Shown: piece after piece, positions 39,289-48,526 of the stretch
Layout of the letters: each line of letters begins with the position of its first letter
How positions within the stretch are numbered: position 1 is the first letter of the stretch
Source of the DNA: Natrinema halophilum
GTDB taxonomy: Archaea > Halobacteriota > Halobacteria > Halobacteriales > Natrialbaceae
Direction of reading: 5' to 3'
NCBI RefSeq assembly: GCF_013402815.2
Contig: NZ_CP058601.1
Location: forward strand, 4,295,797 to 4,359,796
Length of the DNA stretch: 64,000 bases
Translations under genes and position numbers: made by a program
Notes under the pieces: generated by a model
Databases searched by the model: none
What the model was told of the DNA's origin: nothing
The model's input: the letters and a program-made list of their open reading frames with translations, nothing else

Positions 39289-40768
39289 TCGCTTCCTGTT
39301 CAGGGATGGATACTCCATCGACGAGAAGATCAGACGCATCCCCACCCCGAACATCTCTCCCGAGACTCCCGAGATCAACAGACGTCTCAGCGAACTAGAT
39401 CTCTCCGAGCAAGACCTGAAACGTATCGGGAAGAGGGACTTCTTTGAGGAAGCCGAGGAGAAGCTCGATACGTCCGAATACCACCGATTCGTCTCCACGC
39501 TTTTCGACAGCTACGGCACCGAGGGCGACAAGTTCAATATGCAGCTGTTCGTCGCGGAGGAGTCGATTTCCCACGACGAACTTTCACGGCGGGCCGAACA
39601 CTACCGCGGAGATCGAATCGACTCCGACTTCGACTCGCTCGTCGAACCCATCGTCCTGACCGATAGCGACAGCGACTCAGACTCCGTGGACATGCAGTAC
39701 CGAACGACTGCGAGGCTAGAGGACATCAACCCGGACGAGAAGATCCCGATTCAGATCATCAACAAGGAGTCCGGCCAGACAGTCGAGCAGTACGGCGAAA
39801 ACTACAAGATTAAGGCTCCGGCTCGGTACCGAGTCGAGGCGAGGGTGTACACGGAGACCGGCCTCGTCGCTGTCTCCAACTACTCGAAAATCGCCGACGG
39901 ACTGAAGACTGATATTGCGAAGACCGTCACCGAGATGGGACGGTCGGGGCCGTCGACGGGCGTCGGCGAGACAAGCCTCCTTGACCTGAACGAGACGGAA
40001 CTGCTCTTCCTCCTACAGGAGATGGAGGGAGAAATCTCCGGTCTGGGGTACACCATCGAGATCGCCGGCGTAGACACCGCCGACTATACCGGTCAGCACG
40101 ACGAGGACATCTTCGACACCGAACTCGTCCGCGCCGCCGACGACGCGGGACAAATCAGGAAGGTCAAGTTCTACGTCGATCATCCCCATGCCGACGCCGG
40201 CGACGAGGAGGACGTGATGCTCCGCATCTTCGACGACGGTCACCTGACCACCTCAAAGCCCGTCCCGGCAGACCTCCTCGACGCTATCGTAGAGGAAATC
40301 CACACCATCCGGGGGTACAAGGAGTTCCTCACCCCATTCGTCGAACTCATCCGCTCCTACGCCGGCGTGAAGTTTCGGGGGCGGTCGTCTACCATGCTCA
40401 ACAGCCACGTCAGCGACACCAACCGCGCTCTCGATACCCTCATCGAGACCTACTTCGGCGAGCAGGACACGCAGACGGAGGAACTCCGGCTCTACAAGTC
40501 CATGATCGCCAACATCGGAATCAAGCTCTGCGACGATGGAGTCCCGGCTGTTGAGGACGTGGACGGTGTGACCGAGGTTGACGACTTCTACGAGTACGAC
40601 GGCAAGATAGAGGCGTTCTTCAACGACTACGCTAGCCACAGACTCGATAGACCCGACATCGACTTCGACGCCCTTTCCAACCACCTCCACCATCTCCTCA
40701 TTCAGGACTGGGACAGTCCGGCCGACGTCATCGAGTACGCCACCGAGAAGTATGATCTTAGCCGATGA
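39278..40768 (+). CDS. Unknown 496-aa acidic protein of the histone-fold cassette
   Basis: I do not recognise a family. The N-terminal ~125 residues are helical and charged (RRLSELDLSEQDLKRIGK). An Asp/Ser run (TDSDSDSDSVD) separates them from a beta-rich centre (ARYRVEARVYTETGLVAVSNYSKI), and the C-terminal third is helical with many Asp and His. No signal peptide or membrane helix, so it is probably cytoplasmic. It overlaps both neighbours (11 and 17 bp), which argues that the three proteins are made together. Confidence 0.8.
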   Translation: MTTDRFLFRDGYSIDEKIRRIPTPNISPETPEINRRLSELDLSEQDLKRIGKRDFFEEAEEKLDTSEYHRFVSTLFDSYGTEGDKFNMQLFVAEESISHDELSRRAEHYRGDRIDSDFDSLVEPIVLTDSDSDSDSVDMQYRTTARLEDINPDEKIPIQIINKESGQTVEQYGENYKIKAPARYRVEARVYTETGLVAVSNYSKIADGLKTDIAKTVTEMGRSGPSTGVGETSLLDLNETELLFLLQEMEGEISGLGYTIEIAGVDTADYTGQHDEDIFDTELVRAADDAGQIRKVKFYVDHPHADAGDEEDVMLRIFDDGHLTTSKPVPADLLDAIVEEIHTIRGYKEFLTPFVELIRSYAGVKFRGRSSTMLNSHVSDTNRALDTLIETYFGEQDTQTEELRLYKSMIANIGIKLCDDGVPAVEDVDGVTEVDDFYEYDGKIEAFFNDYASHRLDRPDIDFDALSNHLHHLLIQDWDSPADVIEYATEKYDLSR

Positions 40769-41960
40769 GGCCGACGTACTAGAAGAAGCCTTCTACCGGG
40801 CCGAGGTGAGCGATGTCTCCACCCTCGAGTACCGCGGTGAGCAACTGCACCAGTACGCAGACTACCTCGGCATCGAGCGCGACATCGTCCCCTCCCTCAA
40901 CTCATACTTCTCAGTCTCGGCGGAACGACGCTGCGAGAAGCACAGCATCCCGGTCTCGTCCTGCGGGTGCCACGAGGAAAGGGAGGCCGAGACCACCATC
41001 TACAATCTCGAACCCGAGGCACTCGTGGAGGACTGGGTCAGGACCCTGCGCGACGGAGACGTGTTTGACTCTGTTGAGCTGGAGACCTTGACCCCCACCA
41101 GACACGCCCTCACGGCGAGGATCGACAGATCTGAGATCACCTTTCAGTGCTTCTTCGACAGGGACGACTTCGACCGGTACGACTTCGAGCCACTCGCACT
41201 GGAGTTCGGCGTCTCCTTCTTCGGTGATCACACCGCCGTCGAGCGCGAGTACTGCTACTCGTGGCGACAGTTTCTGGAGGACGGCTTCCGTGAACAGCTC
41301 ACCCGCGACGTGAAACGCCTGAAGGAGACGATCGGGGCTGACTTCTACGAGTACAAGCCACTTGAGGACTTCCGGGACAGGGTGCGGCAAAGCCTCCGCC
41401 AGTACTTCTCCGACTCTGGGTACGAGGTGCGCCGAGAGGTTGGCGAGGTGTGCCCGGTGGAGACCACTCAGTACGGAATCGACACCGGAAAAACTGATTT
41501 CGTCGCGTCCAAGGATGAGAGCGACTACATCGTCTGCCATTGCCAGAAAACACCCGGCTGGCACGTTCACCACTTCGCCGACAATCGCATCGAGTCCGCT
41601 GAGCAGACCCCGGTAATCAAGGACATGACCGGCAAGATCGAAGGGAAGATCAACACCTTCCTCGACATTCAGACAGACAAGAAGACCGCCTCCCGATTCG
41701 TCACCGTCATCTCCACCCTCTTTTCGGTGGTCTTCGTCGTTCTCCTCTTTGACCGCCTCGGCTCCCTCTCGTCGTTCCTCCGTCAGCAGTTCCAACTAGG
41801 AGGCAGTCTGGAGGCAATCGGCGTCGGACTATTGATCCTTGATGCCATCGCGGTCATCGTCCTCGCCGCCGTCATCACCCGTCCGTACTACCTCGACTAC
41901 CGATTCAGCTGGAACATCGAGCCGTTCGATGAAGAGAATACTTCCGAGGCGGACAACTAA
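40752..41960 (+). CDS. Unknown 402-aa protein with two C-terminal membrane helices
   Basis: No recognised family. Residues 1-315 are soluble with a possible zinc site (CEKHSIPVSSCGCHE). Around residues 235-270, TDFVASKD..SDYIVCHCQK resembles a restriction-endonuclease-like core, but the acidic residues are not convincing. Two membrane helices follow, about 320-340 and 355-378. A soluble domain plus terminal membrane helices is common in membrane-acting defence effectors; that reading is inference. Start overlaps the preceding gene by 17 bp. Confidence 0.8.
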   Translation: MILADEADVLEEAFYRAEVSDVSTLEYRGEQLHQYADYLGIERDIVPSLNSYFSVSAERRCEKHSIPVSSCGCHEEREAETTIYNLEPEALVEDWVRTLRDGDVFDSVELETLTPTRHALTARIDRSEITFQCFFDRDDFDRYDFEPLALEFGVSFFGDHTAVEREYCYSWRQFLEDGFREQLTRDVKRLKETIGADFYEYKPLEDFRDRVRQSLRQYFSDSGYEVRREVGEVCPVETTQYGIDTGKTDFVASKDESDYIVCHCQKTPGWHVHHFADNRIESAEQTPVIKDMTGKIEGKINTFLDIQTDKKTASRFVTVISTLFSVVFVVLLFDRLGSLSSFLRQQFQLGGSLEAIGVGLLILDAIAVIVLAAVITRPYYLDYRFSWNIEPFDEENTSEADN

Positions 41961-41970
41961 CCCCGACAGA

Positions 41971-42090
41971 CTACCAGATCTTCAGGTACTCATCAACGAC
42001 GTCCTACGCCGACGCGTCCAGACCGTACACTTTGCGGAGTACCAGCTCGTCCAACTCGTAGCACAGCTCCTCAAACTCTTCTATCGGTTA
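41971..42090 (-). pseudogene. Possible C-terminal scrap of a DNA methyltransferase
   Basis: On the minus strand a short frame reads EFEELCYELDELVLRKVYGLDAS, is stopped, then DVVDEYLKIW and stop. The ELDELV..VYGLD pattern resembles the C-terminal end of Eco57I/PglX-type methyltransferases. The piece is only about 35 codons, so this is a weak call. Confidence 0.3.
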
Positions 42091-42166
42091 GAAACCTGTA
42101 GCAAAGCCAGTAGGTGGTTTATGACAAGCAAGGATTAATGAGTTTTCTCTCTATCTAATACGTTGA

Positions 42167-43993
42167 ATGACAGGGCAGGATGACGGTAGGGTATCTCCCG
42201 CCTCTTACCCAGACTCGGATACAGATGAGCAAGCTACAATAGAGGTTCTGGAACAGCTATTTCCAGACGAAATTAAATCCCATATTGACTCGCGGGACAA
42301 AGTCCCTAATCACGATGGGCATATTGAGCTCGTAGATTCGGACGGAACCCCTATAGGCCGAATTGTTGTTCAAGTCAAGAAGTTGCCAGATGAGATGCGT
42401 GACCCTCCACGAAAACAGGTAGAGACAAAACATCTTGCCTACTGCCGTACGGTCACAGACCCCTTTGTTTTGATTGCCGTTGACGTTGATCATGAAGTAG
42501 GATACTGGAAGCACATAACATCGGAGTGGTTTGAGGAAGAAAATCTAGACTCTCAAAAATCTAAAACAGTCCCATTTGACGAAGAGAACAAGATTGCCGA
42601 AGAGAGTGGGTATAGGAACGATTGGATACAGGTGATAGAAGATACAAAAAAGAGGATAGAAAACTATGACGAGTATGAGGAGCTAAGGAAAAGAGCTAAT
42701 CCAGCAATTGGAAAATCGGAAGAGCGATTTGAAAACATTCATAGATTCTTGGACAAGTTACACAATCTATTAAATACAGACTTCCAGACTATAAAAGAGA
42801 ACCAATATCCTAGCGTTTGGAAATTTGGATTCGGGAGTATTGATTATGGGGTGGAAAGCCTACACTATACCCTATATCCAATCGAAAGCGATGAAAATGA
42901 TGCGCAGATACGGGATGTAGACCCGGACTGGGAGGAGATCCATCGGTTGGGTGCTTCGAGACGGAGGGGTGTTGCAGGCAATCCAATTGAAAGAGAGCCA
43001 GAGCGGTTTGCTTACAATGCTATAAAAAAAGAAGTTGAAAAACAGATTGAAGACAGGAACCTCAACTACTCCAGTTGTACATTTCTTGCAGAAGAATATG
43101 TATATCCGTTTGTCCACAAATATGCATCATTACTGGGGATACAACGAAGTTCTGAATATGAAATAAGTGACATTAGGGAAGGATACTATCGCTATCTACA
43201 ATTTTGGCTTACCGAGGAAATTCGTGGTCTTCTTCAGGACCACAGTATTGGCGAAGTGGGGGTCCATCTGGAGGGTTACTTAGATCGAGAAGAGGAGCCT
43301 CGATTTGCAAGAATCCACGAATCTGCGCAGGAGCAGACTCAGGAAGCCTCGAATGATCCACCGAAGCATCGAATCCACGGACCCAATTTCGACCAAGAAA
43401 TCCTGGAGAGAATGCTCGATGTCCTTGAAGATAGCCCACAGGCTACGATAACAAAGCCCTATGCAGAAAGGGATAGAACAAGAGATGACGTTGGGTCTAC
43501 AGATACAATCTGGGATTTCTACACGGATGAAGCAATTGTCAAAAATGCAGAGAGTTATTACACTAATTATCCAAAAGAATACCAAAGATTACTAACTCAG
43601 AATTTTGAATCATTAGAGTCAGAGTTTTCATATCCACACACTGGATTTCTCCTTGTAGTCGTTGATGTTGAAAACATCCGAGCAGGTCTAGGGGGAGGTT
43701 GGTGTATCCGTCAATTCTGGCTTGAAGACGATGGGGATGAATTAAGAATTGAATTTCACCGGGCCAACGACACAGAACTTCCGAAAGATATCCATCAACA
43801 TATAGACACTCTAGAATATGATGGGGAAGAATATCAAGTAGTTGCGCAATCAGTAGGCTCAGATCATAAAATAATGGATGCAGCGAGAGGTGAGAAGCCT
43901 GTTTTTGAGGATGTCCATGAAGAACTCAACAGAGATCTAGAATCTTACTTGCGTGAGAAGGAAGCAGACATCATCCCAGGGGCTATGAGGTAA
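42167..43993 (+). CDS. Large protein with DUF4365-like nuclease domain
   Basis: A 608-aa protein. The N-terminal ~150 residues fit DUF4365 (PD-(D/E)XK-like): NHDGHIELVDSDG, then GRIVVQVKKLPDE with the E/Q-x-K type active-site strand, and DPFVLIAVDV. The remaining 450 residues are unrecognised. Base composition and codon use are much more AT-rich than the surrounding provirus, so it is a separate arrival. A role in defence against nucleic acid invaders is likely by family and context, not proven. Confidence 0.75.
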   Translation: MTGQDDGRVSPASYPDSDTDEQATIEVLEQLFPDEIKSHIDSRDKVPNHDGHIELVDSDGTPIGRIVVQVKKLPDEMRDPPRKQVETKHLAYCRTVTDPFVLIAVDVDHEVGYWKHITSEWFEEENLDSQKSKTVPFDEENKIAEESGYRNDWIQVIEDTKKRIENYDEYEELRKRANPAIGKSEERFENIHRFLDKLHNLLNTDFQTIKENQYPSVWKFGFGSIDYGVESLHYTLYPIESDENDAQIRDVDPDWEEIHRLGASRRRGVAGNPIEREPERFAYNAIKKEVEKQIEDRNLNYSSCTFLAEEYVYPFVHKYASLLGIQRSSEYEISDIREGYYRYLQFWLTEEIRGLLQDHSIGEVGVHLEGYLDREEEPRFARIHESAQEQTQEASNDPPKHRIHGPNFDQEILERMLDVLEDSPQATITKPYAERDRTRDDVGSTDTIWDFYTDEAIVKNAESYYTNYPKEYQRLLTQNFESLESEFSYPHTGFLLVVVDVENIRAGLGGGWCIRQFWLEDDGDELRIEFHRANDTELPKDIHQHIDTLEYDGEEYQVVAQSVGSDHKIMDAARGEKPVFEDVHEELNRDLESYLREKEADIIPGAMR

Positions 43994-44018
43994 CTGCCAC
44001 TGCGGTTAGGTTTGACAC

Positions 44019-44120
44019 TCATGGTAGTCCGAATCCTTGTAGAGTGCATGTTATTTGTGAAGCCTCTGGCGGATCGGCCAAGTCTAACGTCACCTCATCA
44101 TCCTCAAACGCACGCATAAA
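44019..44120 (-). other. Short acidic open frame, possible gene scrap
   Basis: A 33-codon frame (MRAFEDDEVTLDLADPPEAS) between the nuclease gene and the RAMP-like fragment. It may be a tiny gene or a leftover; nothing else supports it. Confidence 0.25.
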
Positions 44121-44156
44121 TCTGTTAGCTTTGAATAAATTCTCTGAACTCAATTT

Positions 44157-44612
44157 ATGATCCTGTTCCTCTGCACCCAGCAGCGGAACTACGGCTACGG
44201 CATCACGCGGCTGAAGGACACGCAGGTTGTCGACTTCGACGACCTGGACTACTCCCGGATCGAGAACGGCGAGGCCTTCCTCGTGGAGGTGACGACGCCG
44301 TTCGTGCTGGAGTCGGAGTATCCCAAGGCCGCCGACCAGGACGTCCCGTGGTGGTGGAAGGAGAGTCGTCGGGATCTCCGTGAGCGAGAGGAGAAGATCC
44401 TCGAGCAACGGGAGGTCTACAAGCTTCAGACCGTCGACCACGGGCAGGTCGTGAAGTACGAGGGCGACCGCCCCATCGAGACCGCGAAGAGCGGCATCCT
44501 TCGGGTCGGCAGTCACTCGAAGTACGGCTTCGGAGAGCTTCGAGTGAAGCCGGTCGAACCCCGGTCAGATCAGTGTAAGAACTCAGAGAAGAACGGCGAA
44601 ACAACGGAGTGA
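44157..44612 (+). CDS. RAMP-like fragment (CRISPR-associated type glycine loop)
   Basis: A 151-aa protein. Near the C-terminus ILRVGSHSKYGFGELRVKP looks like the glycine-rich loop of RAMP-fold Cas proteins (Cas5/Csx10/Cmr kind). The preceding part (DLREREEKILEQREVYKL) is helical. It is shorter than a normal RAMP protein and has no cas genes or array around it, so it is either a relic or a small stand-alone RAMP-like protein. It is far more GC-rich than the nuclease gene before it. Family call tentative. Confidence 0.5.
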   Translation: MILFLCTQQRNYGYGITRLKDTQVVDFDDLDYSRIENGEAFLVEVTTPFVLESEYPKAADQDVPWWWKESRRDLREREEKILEQREVYKLQTVDHGQVVKYEGDRPIETAKSGILRVGSHSKYGFGELRVKPVEPRSDQCKNSEKNGETTE

Positions 44613-44720
44613 GAAATCCGAACGATGACAGGCGAATCGGCGACTAAACATCACGCGGTTCCGTGAATAAAGAAATCGTATTCACAACAACTGATAATAC
44701 ACCAATCTATAGTAAGTGAC

Positions 44721-45119
44721 ATGACCTCAAGACGGCGTCTCATTGCTAGCATCGGAACTAGTGCGTTAGTATCTATTTCAGGTTGCATAGGTGGGACCAG
44801 TGAATCATATGATAGTTATTCAACTGGATACGAATTATACAGCGAAGCCCACGATGCACATGTGAACGGAAATAATGAGGATGCTATTACCTTGTATGAT
44901 AAAGCAGCCAAAAAATTTGGAGAGGCGGAAAAAGCAGCAAGTGACGATACCGTGGAGAAATATTGCTATGAAGCACGAAAGCTGGCAAATCACAAAGCCC
45001 GCACCATAGAAGAAAATGGCAATGACGACTATGAAAGTTCCTTACAAACAGCTTCACGTGGGCGCGAAGTCGCCCAATATGAGGTTCGTTCTCCTTCAGA
45101 CATAAAGTGGGAAAGCTGA
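44721..45119 (+). CDS. Tat lipoprotein with TPR-like helical body
   Basis: A 132-aa protein. SRRRLIASIGTSALVSISGC is a Tat signal with lipobox Cys. The mature part (YELYSEAHDAHVNGNNEDAI, then YDKAAKKFGEAEKAAS) looks like helical repeats of TPR type. Function unknown; it is AT-rich, like the nuclease gene. It faces the small minus-strand gene at 45136. Confidence 0.7.
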   Translation: MTSRRRLIASIGTSALVSISGCIGGTSESYDSYSTGYELYSEAHDAHVNGNNEDAITLYDKAAKKFGEAEKAASDDTVEKYCYEARKLANHKARTIEENGNDDYESSLQTASRGREVAQYEVRSPSDIKWES

Positions 45120-45135
45120 ATTCCTTTTTAAATAA

Positions 45136-45396
45136 TCATCGCCACTTACTTTCAATCGACGTTCGGTATCGAAGGCCGATCACAGAGGTATTTGCAATCT
45201 CCTGAATAGTTGCGGGATCGTATTCTTCTCGAGCATCGTCGATGTTCCGTTCATGCTCGATCAAGTTCTCGAGAGCCGCATCAATCACGACGGACATCGG
45301 CGGGTCGTCATAGTCGTCCGCGGCGACTATCTCGCTCGCGCGCTCGAGTTTCCGTTGCCGTTCGTCGGTAAGTTTGAGGCTGGTCCGTTTGGTCAT
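45136..45396 (-). CDS. Small DNA-binding-like protein (DUF7386-like)
   Basis: An 86-aa protein: MTKRTSLKLTDERQRKLERA, then DDPPMSVVIDAALENLIEHE, a strand-helix-helix layout like ribbon-helix-helix proteins. Similar small proteins occur in haloarchaeal viruses and plasmids. It may regulate the virion genes. Confidence 0.7.
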   Translation of the reverse strand: MTKRTSLKLTDERQRKLERASEIVAADDYDDPPMSVVIDAALENLIEHERNIDDAREEYDPATIQEIANTSVIGLRYRTSIESKWR

Positions 45397-45526
45397 GGTT
45401 TAAACGAGGGTATGCACTGGGGGGTGATTCGCGTTGCTCGCGGGTGAGTGAGTGGCCAGTCCTTTTTGAATGGGGGCGGGGCTCCAGCGTGATCACGGCA
45501 AGGGCTGGTCGGATCGGCTCCAGTTC

Positions 45527-45566
45527 TATGCACCTCTCGAGCCCATAGCCCACGGTAGGGTGCATA
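45527..45566. repeat. Inverted repeat upstream of the small RHH-like gene
   Basis: TATGCACC at 45527-45534 and GGTGCATA at 45559-45566, 24 bases apart. It lies 130 bp upstream of the gene at 45136-45396, a possible operator. Confidence 0.35.
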
Positions 45567-45640
45567 CATCGAAGTCGTCGTATACATTCGCGGCGGACCC
45601 CGTGGGGTCGGATCTGAAGACGCCATTCCAGCGGGCTCGA

Positions 45641-45868
45641 TCACGTGTCGATCCCCTCGACGAGCTCGAGTGACCATTCTCCATCATCGACGTGACGAAT
45701 GTGAACGTGATGATCGCCCTCGAGCCGACCGTCTTCGTCGAGAAGCCCCTCGACGCGCATGTCGTCTTTCGGGAGTGTGATCCCGACTGAATCGCGGTCC
45801 AACTGGCGGAGTTTGTTCAGCGCCATATCCGGCGGGCAACCCCCCATCTCATAAAGATTGGTGACCAT
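45641..45868 (-). CDS. AbrB/SpoVT-like small protein
   Basis: A 75-aa protein with [22 protein letters not shown], the swapped-hairpin AbrB-type DNA-binding motif. It continues into a second strand-rich part with [11 protein letters not shown]. The ATG before VTNLYEMGG is chosen. It is divergent from the virion block with a 63-bp gap, so it probably controls that promoter. Confidence 0.65.
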   Translation of the reverse strand: MVTNLYEMGGCPPDMALNKLRQLDRDSVGITLPKDDMRVEGLLDEDGRLEGDHHVHIRHVDDGEWSLELVEGIDT

Positions 45869-45931
45869 TGGGATTCCCGAGGTATTCCGGACTCTTTCCT
45901 TTGGGCGAATTGGACCGCCTTGCGTTGCACA

Positions 45932-46351
45932 ATGGCAACTGCAAACCTGAGCGGACTGAAGAATCACGAAGGCGTCGACTTCATCGACGCCGTGCTGGCG
46001 CCGCTATTCGTCGCGGCGACACTCTCACTGAGTGGCCTGGGCACGATCGGCCTCGACAATCCAATTTCGTTCTATCTGTCTGACGTGCTGTATAGCGCGT
46101 CTGGCACCGAGATCACCTGGGCGTTCATCTTTACGATGGTCGCCCTGGGAGTCGCCTGGACATCGAATGAGGCGCGTGAGTGGGATGACTTTTCAGAAGA
46201 GCAAGCGGCGATAGTCGGAGGGATGGTCTTGCTGAATCTCTTCTCGGCGATCGTCCCGGCCGTCTCCTCGGCGATCGAGAGTTACTGGTACGTCGGAGTG
46301 CTCTTGCTGTTCCTGAACGGCGCGGGCTACTACCTCATCAGTTACTACTAA
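45932..46351 (+). CDS. Pleolipovirus-like small membrane virion protein (VP3-like)
   Basis: A 139-aa protein with four membrane helices, starting [20 protein letters not shown]. In pleolipoviruses a protein of this size and topology precedes the spike and lines the inside of the membrane envelope. Assignment rests on topology and gene order. First gene of the seven-gene virion block. Confidence 0.7.
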   Translation: MATANLSGLKNHEGVDFIDAVLAPLFVAATLSLSGLGTIGLDNPISFYLSDVLYSASGTEITWAFIFTMVALGVAWTSNEAREWDDFSEEQAAIVGGMVLLNLFSAIVPAVSSAIESYWYVGVLLLFLNGAGYYLISYY

Positions 46352-46364
46352 CGAGGTTCCAATC

Positions 46365-46886
46365 ATGGATTTTTCATCAAAAACGAAGGCGGTAGTCGGG
46401 ATGGCTTGCCTAGCGATGGCGGTCTTCGGCATGGCGGTGATCGTGCCGAGCGTCTCGGCGGCGACGAACGAAATGGCGAACGAATCGGTGACGTTCGACA
46501 ACGAGTCGAACGTGACCGTGTCGGTGGCGTGGAACGAATCAATCACAGATCCGGCGAATGAGTCGGCGAGCGTCACGTTCTACAACGCGACCGAGTGGGA
46601 GAATGACCCGGCGAATGCGACGGTCGTCCTCTCGGACACGATCGCGGCGTCTGCGGGAAACACAACGAACGCCACCTATACCGAGAGTGACGGGCTCGTC
46701 GACGGCGCCGAGTACCGGCTGATCGTTGAAGCGAACGACTCGGCGGCGGACTCCGTGTCGGTCGATCAGGGATCGGTCGGCGGCCTCTTCAGCGGCGACG
46801 GAGCGGCGGCGAGTTCGGCGGCCGGACTCGCGGCGATCGTCGTTTTGCTCGCGGGGGCCGGGTGGATCGCAACAAGGGAGGAGTAG
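46365..46886 (+). CDS. Secreted, C-terminally anchored virion-type protein
   Basis: A 173-aa protein: signal peptide (MACLAMAVFGMAVIVPSVSA), a Thr/Asn-rich ectodomain with many NxS/T sites for N-glycosylation, and a C-terminal membrane helix (AAGLAAIVVLLAGAGWIA). It lies 13 bp after the VP3-like gene and 3 bp before the spike-like gene. Function unknown; a minor envelope protein is likely. Confidence 0.65.
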   Translation: MDFSSKTKAVVGMACLAMAVFGMAVIVPSVSAATNEMANESVTFDNESNVTVSVAWNESITDPANESASVTFYNATEWENDPANATVVLSDTIAASAGNTTNATYTESDGLVDGAEYRLIVEANDSAADSVSVDQGSVGGLFSGDGAAASSAAGLAAIVVLLAGAGWIATREE

Positions 46887-46889
46887 CCC

Positions 46890-48524
46890 ATGCCCATAGC
46901 TCGACGGATCGCCTCGGTGGCGATCGTGGTGATGATCCTCTCGACGACGCTCGCGCCGATAGCGGCGAGTGAGCCGGCGGCAGCGCAAGACGGCGATTAT
47001 CTATCGTCGTGTGACGGGCCGACGATGAGGTTAGCGATGCCGTTTCAATGTGGGTCGATAGACTTCAACGGCGACGATATTGATGAGTCGCAAACGGCTG
47101 ATGCGATCGAGGTTGATATCCACGTCGGCGGACAGACGACTTATGAGTCATGGGAGTCGATGGATACCGTTTATCAAAACTATCTGACGGATACCGAGAC
47201 GTTGGCCTCGCTCGAGGCGCGGAATGCGATCGTGGACGCCTACCAAAACGGCGAATCGGCCACAGCGGCGCAAGCGGCCGGTCAGAAGGCGATAAACGAG
47301 TATTACGCAACTCATCAGATCAATTTGCTCGAGACACAGGCACAGCACACAGCCAGGATAGATTATCTGGTGAACGTGAGTGAACAGCATTCGGATATCA
47401 ATAACCGGTTCCTGGCACCGTATTCTGCGGATCACAGCAACAACGATGCGTCGATCACTCGAGTCGATTGGAGGCGGACAGCCACAGACAATTACACGCT
47501 CGCGAATGGGACAGAGTACGAGTATACGACTCCGTACCTCCATTTCGAGGGGACGGGCGGGGCATACGTCGATCATGAGGTGACATTTAATTCTCGGGTG
47601 CAACTCGAGAATTATCAGCCGTCGGAGCAGGTTATCCGGTTCCCGAACTCGGGGCCCAACAGTGGCGATCACGTCGACTGGCGTGCTCGAATCTCGATGA
47701 TGAACGCTCCAGCAGCCTCTCTCGAGGCACAGGACGCCTACGATTACAGGTACGTCGCCGAACGGCTGCAAGAGATCGAGAACCAATCGGAGACGATACA
47801 GAACAACTATGATAGCAATGTCGCGGAAGACATCTATTCGGCGCTGGATTCCGGTGAGTTAGATCCTGCGGACGTTCGCGGCGCGGAGGGCATGGTTCGC
47901 TACATGTCCGGTGATTCGGACGCAACCGAAGAGCGATTCAATTACGCGCTGCGATCGACGCTCAACCTCGCGAGTGGCGATCTAAATCAGACGATGACAG
48001 TCGAGTTCGGCGGCGCAACCGAGCGCGTGCTGAACTCGACCAACGACTCTGTGAGATACGATTACAACTCGGTCAACGCCACATATGAGGGTCTGTTGTT
48101 CGCATCGGAAACGCCAGATGGAGGCTTTCAGAAGGGAGTGTGGTACAACGTCAGCAACTTCAACGGGACGACCACGATGGTCTACAACGGAGGATCTGAC
48201 GAAGCGACATTCTGGAAGGGTAACTTCCGGATCACGGATATCAGGGATTCGGAAGGAAACGAGGTGTATAGCGTCGACTGGCAGGACCCAACGTATGACA
48301 CCTACAACGCGAGCGCATATGTCGAAGCACTCGAGACAGCGAAGACCGAGCGGAAAATCATCATCGAGCAGACGGAAGACCCGGATGATGGGTCGCTATT
48401 CGGGGGGATAGGCTGGGGATCGTTACCCGGCGGGAACCTCACCGGACTAGCGATAATCGGCGTGATACTGCTCGCGGTGGCATCGTTCGCGATGAATCAA
48501 ATCCCGATAGTGGGACGCAACTAA
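46890..48524 (+). CDS. Spike-like envelope protein (VP4-like)
   Basis: A 544-aa protein. The signal peptide ends near PAAAQD, a long ectodomain follows, and residues ~513-535 form a C-terminal anchor (LTGLAIIGVILLAVASFAMN). This layout and the place after the VP3-like gene match the pleolipovirus spike, which mediates receptor binding and fusion. Numerous NxS/T sites are in the second half. A helical section around residues 105-160 is rich in Ala and Gln. Confidence 0.72.
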   Translation: MPIARRIASVAIVVMILSTTLAPIAASEPAAAQDGDYLSSCDGPTMRLAMPFQCGSIDFNGDDIDESQTADAIEVDIHVGGQTTYESWESMDTVYQNYLTDTETLASLEARNAIVDAYQNGESATAAQAAGQKAINEYYATHQINLLETQAQHTARIDYLVNVSEQHSDINNRFLAPYSADHSNNDASITRVDWRRTATDNYTLANGTEYEYTTPYLHFEGTGGAYVDHEVTFNSRVQLENYQPSEQVIRFPNSGPNSGDHVDWRARISMMNAPAASLEAQDAYDYRYVAERLQEIENQSETIQNNYDSNVAEDIYSALDSGELDPADVRGAEGMVRYMSGDSDATEERFNYALRSTLNLASGDLNQTMTVEFGGATERVLNSTNDSVRYDYNSVNATYEGLLFASETPDGGFQKGVWYNVSNFNGTTTMVYNGGSDEATFWKGNFRITDIRDSEGNEVYSVDWQDPTYDTYNASAYVEALETAKTERKIIIEQTEDPDDGSLFGGIGWGSLPGGNLTGLAIIGVILLAVASFAMNQIPIVGRN

Positions 48525-48526
48525 CC

